Assembly: GCF_007923445.1 (NCBI RefSeq)
Contig: NZ_VOJI01000010.1
Coordinates: 62,001 to 126,000 of the forward strand
Reading direction: 5' to 3'
From: Puniceibacterium confluentis
GTDB lineage: Bacteria > Pseudomonadota > Alphaproteobacteria > Rhodobacterales > Rhodobacteraceae
Length of the DNA: 64,000 nucleotides
Shown: in pieces, positions 43,926-51,856 of the stretch
How the letters are laid out: each line of letters begins with the position of its first letter
Position numbering within the stretch: the stretch's first letter is position 1
Notes under the pieces: generated by a model
What the model was told of the DNA's origin: nothing
The model's database searches: none
Seen by the model: the letters and a program-made list of their open reading frames with translations, nothing else
Translations under genes and position numbers: made by a program

Positions 43926-44432
43926 GTGACCGCACAGCCGCTCAGTTTTGACCCGGCGGTCGGGGACACCCGCGCCTTTCGCGAGGCACTGGGCCGGTTC
44001 GGCACCGGTGTCACCATCGTGACCTGCGCCACCCCCGACGGACCTCTGGGCATCACCGCCAACAGCTTTGCCAGCGTGTCGCTCGACCCGCCACTGGTGT
44101 TATGGGCGCCGGCCAAATCCTCGTCGCGGTATCCGTTTTACGCCGCCGCCGAGCACTTTGCGATCCATGTGATCGGTGCCGACCAGGTCGACCACTGCAA
44201 GGGGTTTGCCCGCACCGGCGATGCGTTTCACGCCTTTGAATGGCGCGAAAACGTCCACGGCGTGCCGTTGCTCACCGGCTGCCTGGCCTGCTTTGAATGC
44301 GAGAAATCCGCCGAACATGACGGCGGCGACCACACCATCATCGTGGCGCGTGTGACGCGCGTGACCACGCGGCCCGGCGCCCCACTGCTGTTTTACGGCG
44401 GCGCCTTCGGGGGGTTTGTACCAGCGTCATAA
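43926..44432 (+). CDS. Flavin reductase, SmoA-like
   Basis: 168-residue flavin reductase of the short-chain HpaC/ActVB group that supplies FMNH2 to a two-component monooxygenase. Typical: FREALGRFGTGVTIVTC at the N-terminus, GITANSFASVSLDPPL (flavin-binding loop) near residue 40, and a C-terminal GGAFGGF. It starts with GTG directly after the aldo/keto reductase stop and ends 49 nt before the TRAP genes. Its presence marks the upstream LLM protein as a true two-component system. Confidence 0.9.
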   Translation: MTAQPLSFDPAVGDTRAFREALGRFGTGVTIVTCATPDGPLGITANSFASVSLDPPLVLWAPAKSSSRYPFYAAAEHFAIHVIGADQVDHCKGFARTGDAFHAFEWRENVHGVPLLTGCLACFECEKSAEHDGGDHTIIVARVTRVTTRPGAPLLFYGGAFGGFVPAS

Positions 44433-44481
44433 TTCGCCCCACCAAAAAACAATCAGGGGGCGTCAAGGGAGGAGGAGGCCG

Positions 44482-45066
44482 ATGGCCATACTGCTGGGGA
44501 TCCTGCGCCCCCTGCAAGCGCTGCTGGACCATGTGCTCCGGCTGGGGCGCGCGCTGGCGATTGTGGCGATTGCACTGATGGTGGCCTGCATCCTGCTGCA
44601 GGTGTTCATGCGTTACGTGCTGAACAATGCCCTGCCCTGGCCGGAAGAAGCGGCGCGCTTTCTCATGCTCTGGATGACCGGGCTCATCGCCCCTTCGGCC
44701 TACCGGCGCGGCGGGTTTGTCGCGATTGACATGCTGGCGGCGTTTCTGCCCCGTGGCCTCGGCGCCGCGCTGTCGCTGGCGCTGTTGCTGTTGTCGGGCG
44801 CCGTGCTGGTGCTCGGGCTGCAACTGGGCCTCAAACATGTGACCTCGGGCTGGCTGTTCGCGTCGTCCTCGCTGCGGGTGCCGATGGAATGGATTGGCAT
44901 GAAGGGCTTCAAGATCAAACTCGCCTGGATGTACCTGTCGCTCTACACCGGGATGATCCTGCTGCTGGCGGTGAATGTGGAACTGGTCCTGCGGTCGCTG
45001 ATCGCAATGCTGGGGCACGAAAACCGCCTGCGTCCGATGATGGACGCGGAACTGAGGGTCGAATAG
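44482..45066 (+). CDS. TRAP transporter small permease (second system)
   Basis: 194-residue DctQ-type membrane protein with four hydrophobic segments. VFMRYVLNNALPWPEEAARFLMLW is the conserved family stretch, split across segments one and two. The start has a strong GGAGGAGG site 5 nt upstream. It is followed with no gap by the large permease. In this island it takes the place that an ABC importer holds in the Agrobacterium sulfo-SMO cluster. Confidence 0.92.
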   Translation: MAILLGILRPLQALLDHVLRLGRALAIVAIALMVACILLQVFMRYVLNNALPWPEEAARFLMLWMTGLIAPSAYRRGGFVAIDMLAAFLPRGLGAALSLALLLLSGAVLVLGLQLGLKHVTSGWLFASSSLRVPMEWIGMKGFKIKLAWMYLSLYTGMILLLAVNVELVLRSLIAMLGHENRLRPMMDAELRVE

Positions 45067-46356
45067 ATGCTGGTCTGGTTCCTTCCCCTGTTCCTGCTGT
45101 TCCTGATGCTCGGGCTGCCGGTGTTCTTCGGCATGCTCGCAGCACCCGGCATCCTGCTGATGCTGAACGGGCAGGAACGGGACCTGTCGCTGCTGTACCG
45201 CAATGTCTACAACGGCATGGACAGCTTTCCGCTGATGGCCATCCCGTTCTTCATGCTGGCCGGAGAACTGATGAACCGTGGCGGCATCACCATGCGGCTG
45301 GTCGAGTTTTCGCAGGCAATGATGGGCCATTTCCGCGGCGGTCTGGCACACGTCAACGTGCTGTCCTCGATGCTGTTCGCCGGGCTGTCGGGTTCGGCCG
45401 TGGCCGATACCTCGGCGTTGGGCTCGATGCTGATCCCGGCGATGGAGCGCGAGGGCTATACCCGCCGCTTTGCCGCCGCGATCACCGCCGCGTCCTCGGT
45501 CATCGGCCCGATCATCCCGCCTTCGGGCATCATGATCATCTACGCCTATGTCATGGGCGAATCCGTGGCCGCACTGTTTCTGGCCGGCATCGTGCCCGGC
45601 ATCCTCGTCGGCCTGGGCCTGATGGCGATGGTCAAGGTGATGGCCGACCGCTACGATTTTCCCGCCTCACGCGCCAAGGCGAGCTGGCCGGAACGCGGGC
45701 AGGCCAGCCTCAGGGCCTTCTTTCCGCTGCTCACCCCGGTGATCATTCTGGGCGGTATCCTTGGCGGTGTCTTCACCCCGACCGAGGCCGCCGCCGTCGC
45801 CGTCGCCTATGCGATCCTGATCGGCATGTTCGTTCTGAAGACGCTGAGACTGCGCGATCTGCCGGATGTTCTGAGCCGGGCGGCGATGACCTCGGCGGTG
45901 GTGCTGCTGCTGGTCGGGGCGGCGATGGCGTTCAAGACGGTGGTGAGCCTCAGCCACGCGCCGGAGCAGCTTGCCGCGTTCATTCTGGCGCTGTCGGAAA
46001 ATCCGCTGGTGCTGCTGTTCCTGATCAACCTGCTGCTGTTTGTGGTCGGCATGTTTCTGGATGCCGGCCCGGCGATCATCATCCTCGGGCCGATCCTGGG
46101 GCCGATCTTTGTCAGCCTTGGCATTGATCCGGTGCATTTTGCCATCATCATGTCGGTGAACCTGACCGTGGGCTTGGCCACACCGCCAATGGGACTCGTG
46201 TTGTTCGTGGCAAGCTCGGTCTCGGGCGAACGGGTCGAGTCGATTGCCCGCGCCATCCTGCCCTTTCTCGCCGTCGAGGTGGTGGTGATTTTCCTCATCA
46301 CCTTCGTTCCGGCCCTGTCGATGACGATCCCGCGACTTGCGGGCTTTGTCCAATAA
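45067..46356 (+). CDS. TRAP transporter large permease (second system)
   Basis: 429-residue DctM-family permease with about 12 hydrophobic segments. Signatures: FPLMAIPFFMLAGELMNRGG near residue 50, SGSAVADTSALGSM near 110, SSVIGPIIPPSGIMII near 140, and GLATPPMGLVLFV near 375. It starts directly at the stop of the small permease and forms the transport channel with it. Q-M-P gene order here differs from the P-Q-M order of the first TRAP system at 2955-5806. Confidence 0.94.
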   Translation: MLVWFLPLFLLFLMLGLPVFFGMLAAPGILLMLNGQERDLSLLYRNVYNGMDSFPLMAIPFFMLAGELMNRGGITMRLVEFSQAMMGHFRGGLAHVNVLSSMLFAGLSGSAVADTSALGSMLIPAMEREGYTRRFAAAITAASSVIGPIIPPSGIMIIYAYVMGESVAALFLAGIVPGILVGLGLMAMVKVMADRYDFPASRAKASWPERGQASLRAFFPLLTPVIILGGILGGVFTPTEAAAVAVAYAILIGMFVLKTLRLRDLPDVLSRAAMTSAVVLLLVGAAMAFKTVVSLSHAPEQLAAFILALSENPLVLLFLINLLLFVVGMFLDAGPAIIILGPILGPIFVSLGIDPVHFAIIMSVNLTVGLATPPMGLVLFVASSVSGERVESIARAILPFLAVEVVVIFLITFVPALSMTIPRLAGFVQ

Positions 46357-46407
46357 CCACAGGCGGGGCAAACCCCGCCATGCGCAACATCCATCTGGGA
46401 GAGAGAT

Positions 46408-47466
46408 ATGTTCAAAAATCTGACCAAAGCAGCGCTTGCCGCCGCCCTTCTTGGCGGTTCGACGATCAGCGCCGCGGCACAGGACTTCACCATCCGCGCC
46501 ACGGCAAACTCCAACGAGAATGACGAGGATTACGACGGCCTTGTCGTCTTCAAGAACTACGTCGAGGCGGCCTCGAACGGCGCCATCGCTGTGGAACTGT
46601 TCATCGGCACGCAGCTGTGTTCCGGCGGCGCGGAATGCCTGCAGGGGGTGGCAGACGGGTCGATCGACGTTTTCGTGACCACCTCTGGCGGCGCGGCGGG
46701 CATATTCCCGTATGTTCAGGTGCTGGACCTGCCGTATCTCATGTCAGGCGACCGGATCGCCGAACACGTGCTGTCCGGCGATTTCACCCGCACCATGCGC
46801 GACATGGCGCTGGCGTCCTCGGGGGATGCGATCCGCATCATGACCATCGGCAACACCGGCGGCTGGCGCAATTTTGCCAACACCCAGCGCCGCGTGACCA
46901 AGCCCGAGGATCTCAAAGGTCTGAAAATCCGCACCGTGGTCGCCGACCTGCCGCAGGAACTGGTCAAGGCGCTTGGGGCCTCACCGACGCCGATTTCCTG
47001 GCCCGAGCTGTTCACCTCGTTGCAGACCGGCGTGGTCGAGGGGTCGAAGAACGGCATCACCGACATCATGAACATGAAGTTCCCCGAAGCCGGGCTGCAG
47101 TATCTGACGCTGGACGGACATGCCTACATGGGCGCGATCTGGGTGATGAACAACGAAAAGTTCCTCGGCATGCCCGAGGATCTGCGCCGCGTCGTGGTGG
47201 ACGGCTTTGCCGAGTTGCAGCAGGCAACCTTTGCCAGCCCCAAGCGCAAGTCGATCCAGGCCTACGAGGATTTTGTCGCCGGCGGCGGTGATCTCTATGT
47301 GCCCTCGCCAGAAGAAAAAGAGGCGTTCCGCGTGGCGGCTGAACCGGTCTACGCCTGGTTCCAGGAAAACGTCGAAGGCGGTCCCGAGATCTTTGAGGCG
47401 CTGACCACTGCCGTCACCAAGGCCAAAGCAGAGCTTGACGCAGGTTATGCCAGCGACCTGAACTGA
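46408..47466 (+). CDS. TRAP transporter substrate-binding protein (second system)
   Basis: 352-residue periplasmic DctP receptor. Signal peptide residues 1-23 (ending SAAAQ) follow a GGAGAGAG ribosome site. Family segments: a conserved Arg near RTVVADLPQEL and TGVVEGSKNGITDIMNMKFPEAG, where a ligand-contact residue is usual. Last gene of the island, about 50 nt after the permease. The proposed ligand is sulfoquinovose, sulfoquinovosyl glycerol or a related sugar sulfonate, inferred from the enzymes encoded upstream. Confidence 0.92.
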   Translation: MFKNLTKAALAAALLGGSTISAAAQDFTIRATANSNENDEDYDGLVVFKNYVEAASNGAIAVELFIGTQLCSGGAECLQGVADGSIDVFVTTSGGAAGIFPYVQVLDLPYLMSGDRIAEHVLSGDFTRTMRDMALASSGDAIRIMTIGNTGGWRNFANTQRRVTKPEDLKGLKIRTVVADLPQELVKALGASPTPISWPELFTSLQTGVVEGSKNGITDIMNMKFPEAGLQYLTLDGHAYMGAIWVMNNEKFLGMPEDLRRVVVDGFAELQQATFASPKRKSIQAYEDFVAGGGDLYVPSPEEKEAFRVAAEPVYAWFQENVEGGPEIFEALTTAVTKAKAELDAGYASDLN

Positions 47467-47594
47467 TCCCGCCCACACAGTTGGCCCAGACCGCCGCATC
47501 CGTGCCGCGGTCTGTTGTCCTGTGTCCGCCCGGCCCGAGGCTGCGGGGCGCAACCGGCACCCGAAAATGCGGGTGTCGGGCAGACCTCATCGAC

Positions 47595-47623
47595 CTGTCA
47601 CAAATCCCCTACAAAATCGTCAC
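47595..47623 (+). promoter_or_regulatory. Candidate PHO box upstream of the alkaline phosphatase
   Basis: CTGTCAC (47595-47601), CCCCTAC (47606-47612) and TCGTCAC (47617-47623) repeat with an 11-bp period and A-rich 4-nt spacers, the layout of PhoB sites (consensus CTGTCAY). The first half-site is perfect, the third matches five of seven, the middle one is poor. It ends 45 nt before the phosphatase ATG, a proper activator position. Confidence 0.55.
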
Positions 47624-47668
47624 ACACTCCGACTACCCCGGCGACACCGAAGTCCTCAGGAGTCTCAG

Positions 47669-49171
47669 ATGACACGCATTCTTTTGGCCGGCGTTGCCAG
47701 CATCGCCCTCGCCGTCCCGGCATTCGCCCAGACCACCATTGCCCAGGTCGATGATCCCTGGTTCACCGCCGCGCAGGACACGATTGCTGCGCATCTGGCC
47801 AACCAGCCCAACACCCGGCGTGCCAAGAACGTCATCCTGTTCACCGGCGACGGCAACGGTGTGGGCACCAATTACGCCATCCGCCTGTTCGAAGGGCAGA
47901 TGCAGGGCGGCACTGGTGACGACTTTGTCCAGCCGCACGAAGCCTTTCCCAACTCGGCGCTGGTCAAGACCTATACCACCAACGGCCAGACACCGGACTC
48001 TGCCCCCACCGCCTCGGCGATGAACTCCGGCGTCAAGTCCAAGAACACCATGATCAACGTCTCTGACGCCGTCGCGGTGAATGACTGCGCCAACATGAAG
48101 GGTCACGAACTGACCACCTTTGCCGAGATCGTCTCGGACATGGGCAAGTCGGTCGGCGTGATTTCCACCGCGCGCCTGACCCATGCCACCCCGGCCGCCG
48201 TCTACGCCAAGACCGTGAACCGCAACTGGGAGGACAACACCGCCGTCCCCGAGGACTGCACCAATCAGGAAGACATCGCGGCGCAGTTGATCGCCGCCAT
48301 GAAGACCGGCACCATTGATTTCGCCATGGGTGGCGGACGCCGTCACTTTATCGGTGAGGACGTAACCGATGCCGAGGGCAAGCCCGGCAAGCGCACCGAT
48401 GGTCGCAACCTCGTGGCCGAAGCCCAGGAACTCGGCGCCCAGTACGCCCAGACCGAAGAAGAGTTCCTCGCCCTCAGCACGGCGGGCAGCAACGCCCCGA
48501 TCCTCGGCCTGTTCGAGCCGTCGCACATGCTCTACGAATTCGACCGCACCGGCGAGCCGTCACTGGCACAGATGACTGAAGCGGCGATCAACACGCTGTC
48601 GTCCAATGACGAAGGCTTCTATCTCTCGATCGAAGCCGGGCGTATCGACCACGCCAACCACGACGGCAACCTGCACCGCGTCCTGATGGACGGCGTCGCC
48701 TTCAACGAAGCGATCCGCAAGGCGATCGAGATGACCGATGGCGAGGACACGCTGATCATCGTGACCGCAGACCACGAACACGCGATCGCCTTCAACGGCT
48801 ATTGCGGCCGCGGATCGTCGATCACCGGCCTGTGCATGGACATCAATGACAACGGCATGATGCACACGGGCGAACCTTTGCTGGGCGATGACGGCAAACC
48901 CTATACGGTTGCCGGCTATCTCAACGGCGCCGGCTCGGTGCTGATCGAACAGGCCGACGGCACCTATTCCGGGGCCCGCCCCGATGTGACGGACGCCGAA
49001 GCGGTTGACCCGGACTACCTGCAGCAGGCGCTGATCCCGATGTCATCCGAAACCCACTCGGGCGAAGACGTGGCGCTGTTCGCACAGGGCCCCTGGGCGC
49101 ATCTGTTCAATGGCGTGATCGAGCAGAACGTGATCTTTCACGTGATGAACCACGCCGTCACCGCCGAATAA
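47669..49171 (+). CDS. phoA: Alkaline phosphatase (PhoA family)
   Basis: 500-residue exported phosphomonoesterase. The signal peptide ends AFA at residue 20. The first metal Asp is in LFTGDGNGVG, the nucleophile Ser111 lies in PDSAPTASA, and zinc/magnesium ligands are in SIEAGRIDHANHDGN (His/Asp) and TADHEH; the last metal His is in SSETHSGEDV. AGGAGT precedes the ATG. A candidate PHO box upstream predicts induction under phosphate limitation. It hydrolyses phosphate esters in the periplasm. Confidence 0.93.
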   Translation: MTRILLAGVASIALAVPAFAQTTIAQVDDPWFTAAQDTIAAHLANQPNTRRAKNVILFTGDGNGVGTNYAIRLFEGQMQGGTGDDFVQPHEAFPNSALVKTYTTNGQTPDSAPTASAMNSGVKSKNTMINVSDAVAVNDCANMKGHELTTFAEIVSDMGKSVGVISTARLTHATPAAVYAKTVNRNWEDNTAVPEDCTNQEDIAAQLIAAMKTGTIDFAMGGGRRHFIGEDVTDAEGKPGKRTDGRNLVAEAQELGAQYAQTEEEFLALSTAGSNAPILGLFEPSHMLYEFDRTGEPSLAQMTEAAINTLSSNDEGFYLSIEAGRIDHANHDGNLHRVLMDGVAFNEAIRKAIEMTDGEDTLIIVTADHEHAIAFNGYCGRGSSITGLCMDINDNGMMHTGEPLLGDDGKPYTVAGYLNGAGSVLIEQADGTYSGARPDVTDAEAVDPDYLQQALIPMSSETHSGEDVALFAQGPWAHLFNGVIEQNVIFHVMNHAVTAE

Positions 49172-49276
49172 TCCCGGCGGACATTCCGCAAACCGGGCCG
49201 CCCGTCGGCCCGGTTTCACCTATCGCCCCCCTCTGCCAGGTCCCGATCCCGGACCACCCCGTTGGAGACCGCTGCC

Positions 49277-49705
49277 ATGCACCGCCGCACGCTCTTGACC
49301 ACGCTCGCCGCCACGACCCTGTTCCCCCATGGACCGCTGGCGGCGCAATCCGACGTTGTCAGAATGCGCGACCTCTACAACAAGGACTTTTCCTTCTCCG
49401 ACCTCGCCCTTGGCCACGCGGGCCAGCGGATCACCGTTTCCGGCTTCATGGCGCCGCCGCTCAAGGCCGAGTCGTCGTTTTTCGTGCTGACCAAACGCCC
49501 GATGGCGGTCTGTCCGTTCTGTGAACCCGGCACCACCTGGCCGCGCGACATCCTGGCGATCTATGCCCGCCGCACGGTGGATGTGATCCCGTTCAACCTG
49601 TCGATCCACGTCACCGGCACATTGGAGCTGGGGGATTACACCGATCCCGAACTGGGCTTCTACTCGGCCGTGCGCATCCGCGCCGCGACCTATGCGCGGG
49701 CCTGA
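49277..49705 (+). CDS. Exported protein with CPFC motif, ABC-transporter associated
   Basis: 142 residues, no family recognised with certainty. Signal peptide residues 1-23 (RRTLLTTLAATTLFPHGPLAAQ). The mature part is a small beta-rich domain with an OB-like run (GQRITVSGFMAPPLKAESSFFVLTKRP) and a single CPFC motif that could bind a metal or be redox active. It overlaps the start region of an ABC ATPase gene and is followed by its permease, so it is probably the periplasmic partner of that transporter. GGAG lies 9 nt before the ATG. Confidence 0.7.
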   Translation: MHRRTLLTTLAATTLFPHGPLAAQSDVVRMRDLYNKDFSFSDLALGHAGQRITVSGFMAPPLKAESSFFVLTKRPMAVCPFCEPGTTWPRDILAIYARRTVDVIPFNLSIHVTGTLELGDYTDPELGFYSAVRIRAATYARA

Positions 49706-49709
49706 TCCG

Positions 49710-50393
49710 ATGGCCGCTCTGCCTCTTGCCCTGCGCAACGTCACGGTCACCGCCGCGTCGGGACGCGGGTTGCTGAACATCCCGGACTACACATTGCCTG
49801 CGGGCCAGAGCCTCGCCATCCTCGGGCCTTCCGGCGCGGGCAAGTCCACCCTGCTGCATGTGCTGTCCGGCCTGCGGCGCGTATCCACGGGCAGCGTGCA
49901 CTGGGGCGCTACGGACCTTGCCACACTGACCGAAACCCGGCTGAGCGCCTTTCGCCGTCGCCACATCGGCCAGATCTTTCAGGACTTCCTGCTGTTTGAC
50001 GAGATGAGCGCGCTGGAAAACGCCGCCGTCGCCCGCCAGTTCGCCCCCGGTCCCGAGCGCGCGGAAATCCTGCGACGTGCGGTACAGAGCCTGACCTCGC
50101 TTGGTCTGGATCCGCAAGAGACCCGCCGCGCCACGACATATTCCGGCGGCGAACGCCAGCGCATCGCCGTCGCCCGCGCCCTGGCGCAGGGGCCGGATGT
50201 GTTGCTGGCGGACGAACCCACCGCCAGTCTCGACCGCACCAGTGCCGAGCGTCTGACCGACGACCTGCTGGCGGCGGCGCAACGCACCGGACTCAGCCTG
50301 ATCTGCGTCACCCATGACCCCGCTCTGGCCACCCGGCTGGACCGGACCCTGCGTCTGGCTCACGGCGCACCGGAGATGTCCCATGCTGCCTGA
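49710..50393 (+). CDS. ABC transporter ATP-binding protein (LolD/MacB type)
   Basis: 227 residues from the second ATG (a first ATG at 49692 overlaps the upstream gene). Walker A GPSGAGKST, Q-loop FQDFLLFDEM, signature YSGGERQRIAVARAL, Walker B VLLADEPTASLD and the H-loop VTHD are all present, and the order fits the LolD/MacB mechanotransmission group. It overlaps the permease gene by 11 nt, forming a transporter with the downstream FtsX-like protein. The cargo may be handled by the exported CPFC protein. Confidence 0.93.
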   Translation: MAALPLALRNVTVTAASGRGLLNIPDYTLPAGQSLAILGPSGAGKSTLLHVLSGLRRVSTGSVHWGATDLATLTETRLSAFRRRHIGQIFQDFLLFDEMSALENAAVARQFAPGPERAEILRRAVQSLTSLGLDPQETRRATTYSGGERQRIAVARALAQGPDVLLADEPTASLDRTSAERLTDDLLAAAQRTGLSLICVTHDPALATRLDRTLRLAHGAPEMSHAA

Positions 50394-51708
50394 CCTCTGG
50401 TCTTCCCTGCCCAATGACGCGCAGGACGCAGGCGTTCTGGCGATGCTGCTGCTGCCCGGTGTCCTGATCGCGGTCTGGAACCTGCACGGCATTGCGCCCG
50501 GCGCGCTGACCCGGTCGATGCTGCGGCGCTACCTGCCGGTCAATCTGGTCTTTACCGGGCTTGTCACGCTGTCGGTGGCGCTGGGGGTCGGGCTGATCGC
50601 ACAAGAGCGCGGCTTGCGTCAGGGCAGCGCCCGGGCCGCCGACCGGTTCGACCTGATCGTGACCGCCCCGGGCTCCGAAGTGACCGCGATGCTGACGGCG
50701 GTCTATCTGCAGCCCAATGACATGCCGCTGCTCGGCGGCGCGCAATATGCCGAAATCGCGCAGGCCGAAGGGGTGGACTTTGCAGCGCCACTGGCCTTTG
50801 GCGACAGCTGGCAAGGCCACCCCGTGGTCGGCACCACCGCCGAATTCATCACCCATCTGGCAGGCGGAAACATGACCGGACGCATGTTCGCTGCCCACGA
50901 AGAAGCTGTCGTCGGCGCACTTGTACCGCTCGGCATCGGTGACGCGGCCGTGCCGGGCCACGGGATGGCCGACCTGGCGGACGCAGAAGAGGCGGCGCAC
51001 AACCACCACGATCTGCGCTACCGGGTCACCGGCAAGCTGCCCGCGACCGGCAGCCCCTGGGACCGCGCCATCCTGGTTCCGGTGGAAACCGTCTGGGAAC
51101 TGCATGGTCTGGCCAACGGTCACACCGCAGAGACCGCCCAACAGATCGGGGGGCCGTTCGCGCCCGAAGCCTTTCCCGGCACTCCCGCCATTCTGGTCAA
51201 GCCGGAACAGCTGTTTCAGGCCTATGCCCTGCGCACGCAGTTCTCGCGCGGCGACATGATGGCCTTCTTTCCCGGTGCCGTTCTCAGCCGCCTGCACGGT
51301 CTGGCCGGTGACGTGCGCCAGGCGATGTCGCTGCTCACATTGGTCAGCCAGATCCTTGTCGCGGTGGCGATCCTGGCCGGGCTGATCCTGATCACCCGGC
51401 TGTTTGCCCGCAACCTGGCCGTGCTGCGGGCGCTGGGGGCCGCGCCGCGGTTCCTGCTGGCGGTGATCTGGAGTTATGCCGCCACGCTGCTGACCCTCGG
51501 CACCGTGCTCGGTCTGGGTCTGGGCATCGGCGCGGCGGCGGTGCTGTCGCGCATCCTGACAGCCCGCACCTCGATCCACATCAGCGCCGCGCCGGGCTGG
51601 GCCGAACTGCACCTCGCGGCGGCCTTCCTCAGCCTGTCGCTGATCTGCGCCCTGCTGCCGGGACTGCTGGCAATGCTGCGCCCGCCGCTGACGGACCTGC
51701 GCGGCTAA
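50383..51708 (+). CDS. ABC transporter permease (FtsX/MacB-like)
   Basis: 441-residue permease. An early hydrophobic segment (VLAMLLLPGVLIAVWNL) and a second (LVFTGLVTLSVALGVGLIA) precede a periplasmic domain of about 240 residues. The last three segments (about residues 320-435) form the FtsX core, including VLRALGAAPRFLLAVIWSY, the coupling helix type. It works with the ATPase encoded just upstream. The gene ends 148 nt before the helicase gene. Confidence 0.88.
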   Translation: MLPDLWSSLPNDAQDAGVLAMLLLPGVLIAVWNLHGIAPGALTRSMLRRYLPVNLVFTGLVTLSVALGVGLIAQERGLRQGSARAADRFDLIVTAPGSEVTAMLTAVYLQPNDMPLLGGAQYAEIAQAEGVDFAAPLAFGDSWQGHPVVGTTAEFITHLAGGNMTGRMFAAHEEAVVGALVPLGIGDAAVPGHGMADLADAEEAAHNHHDLRYRVTGKLPATGSPWDRAILVPVETVWELHGLANGHTAETAQQIGGPFAPEAFPGTPAILVKPEQLFQAYALRTQFSRGDMMAFFPGAVLSRLHGLAGDVRQAMSLLTLVSQILVAVAILAGLILITRLFARNLAVLRALGAAPRFLLAVIWSYAATLLTLGTVLGLGLGIGAAAVLSRILTARTSIHISAAPGWAELHLAAAFLSLSLICALLPGLLAMLRPPLTDLRG

Positions 51709-51856
51709 GATCCGGGCGCACCACCGACCCGGCGACGTCCCGGGCCGAACGGAGCGTCGTCGCAGCGCCCCCTATACAAGTCGCCCAAGAACCATTAGGG
51801 ACCGACCCTTGCCCGGGCGCTGTCCGGACCACCCGTTTCCAGGACGCCCTGCTGCC

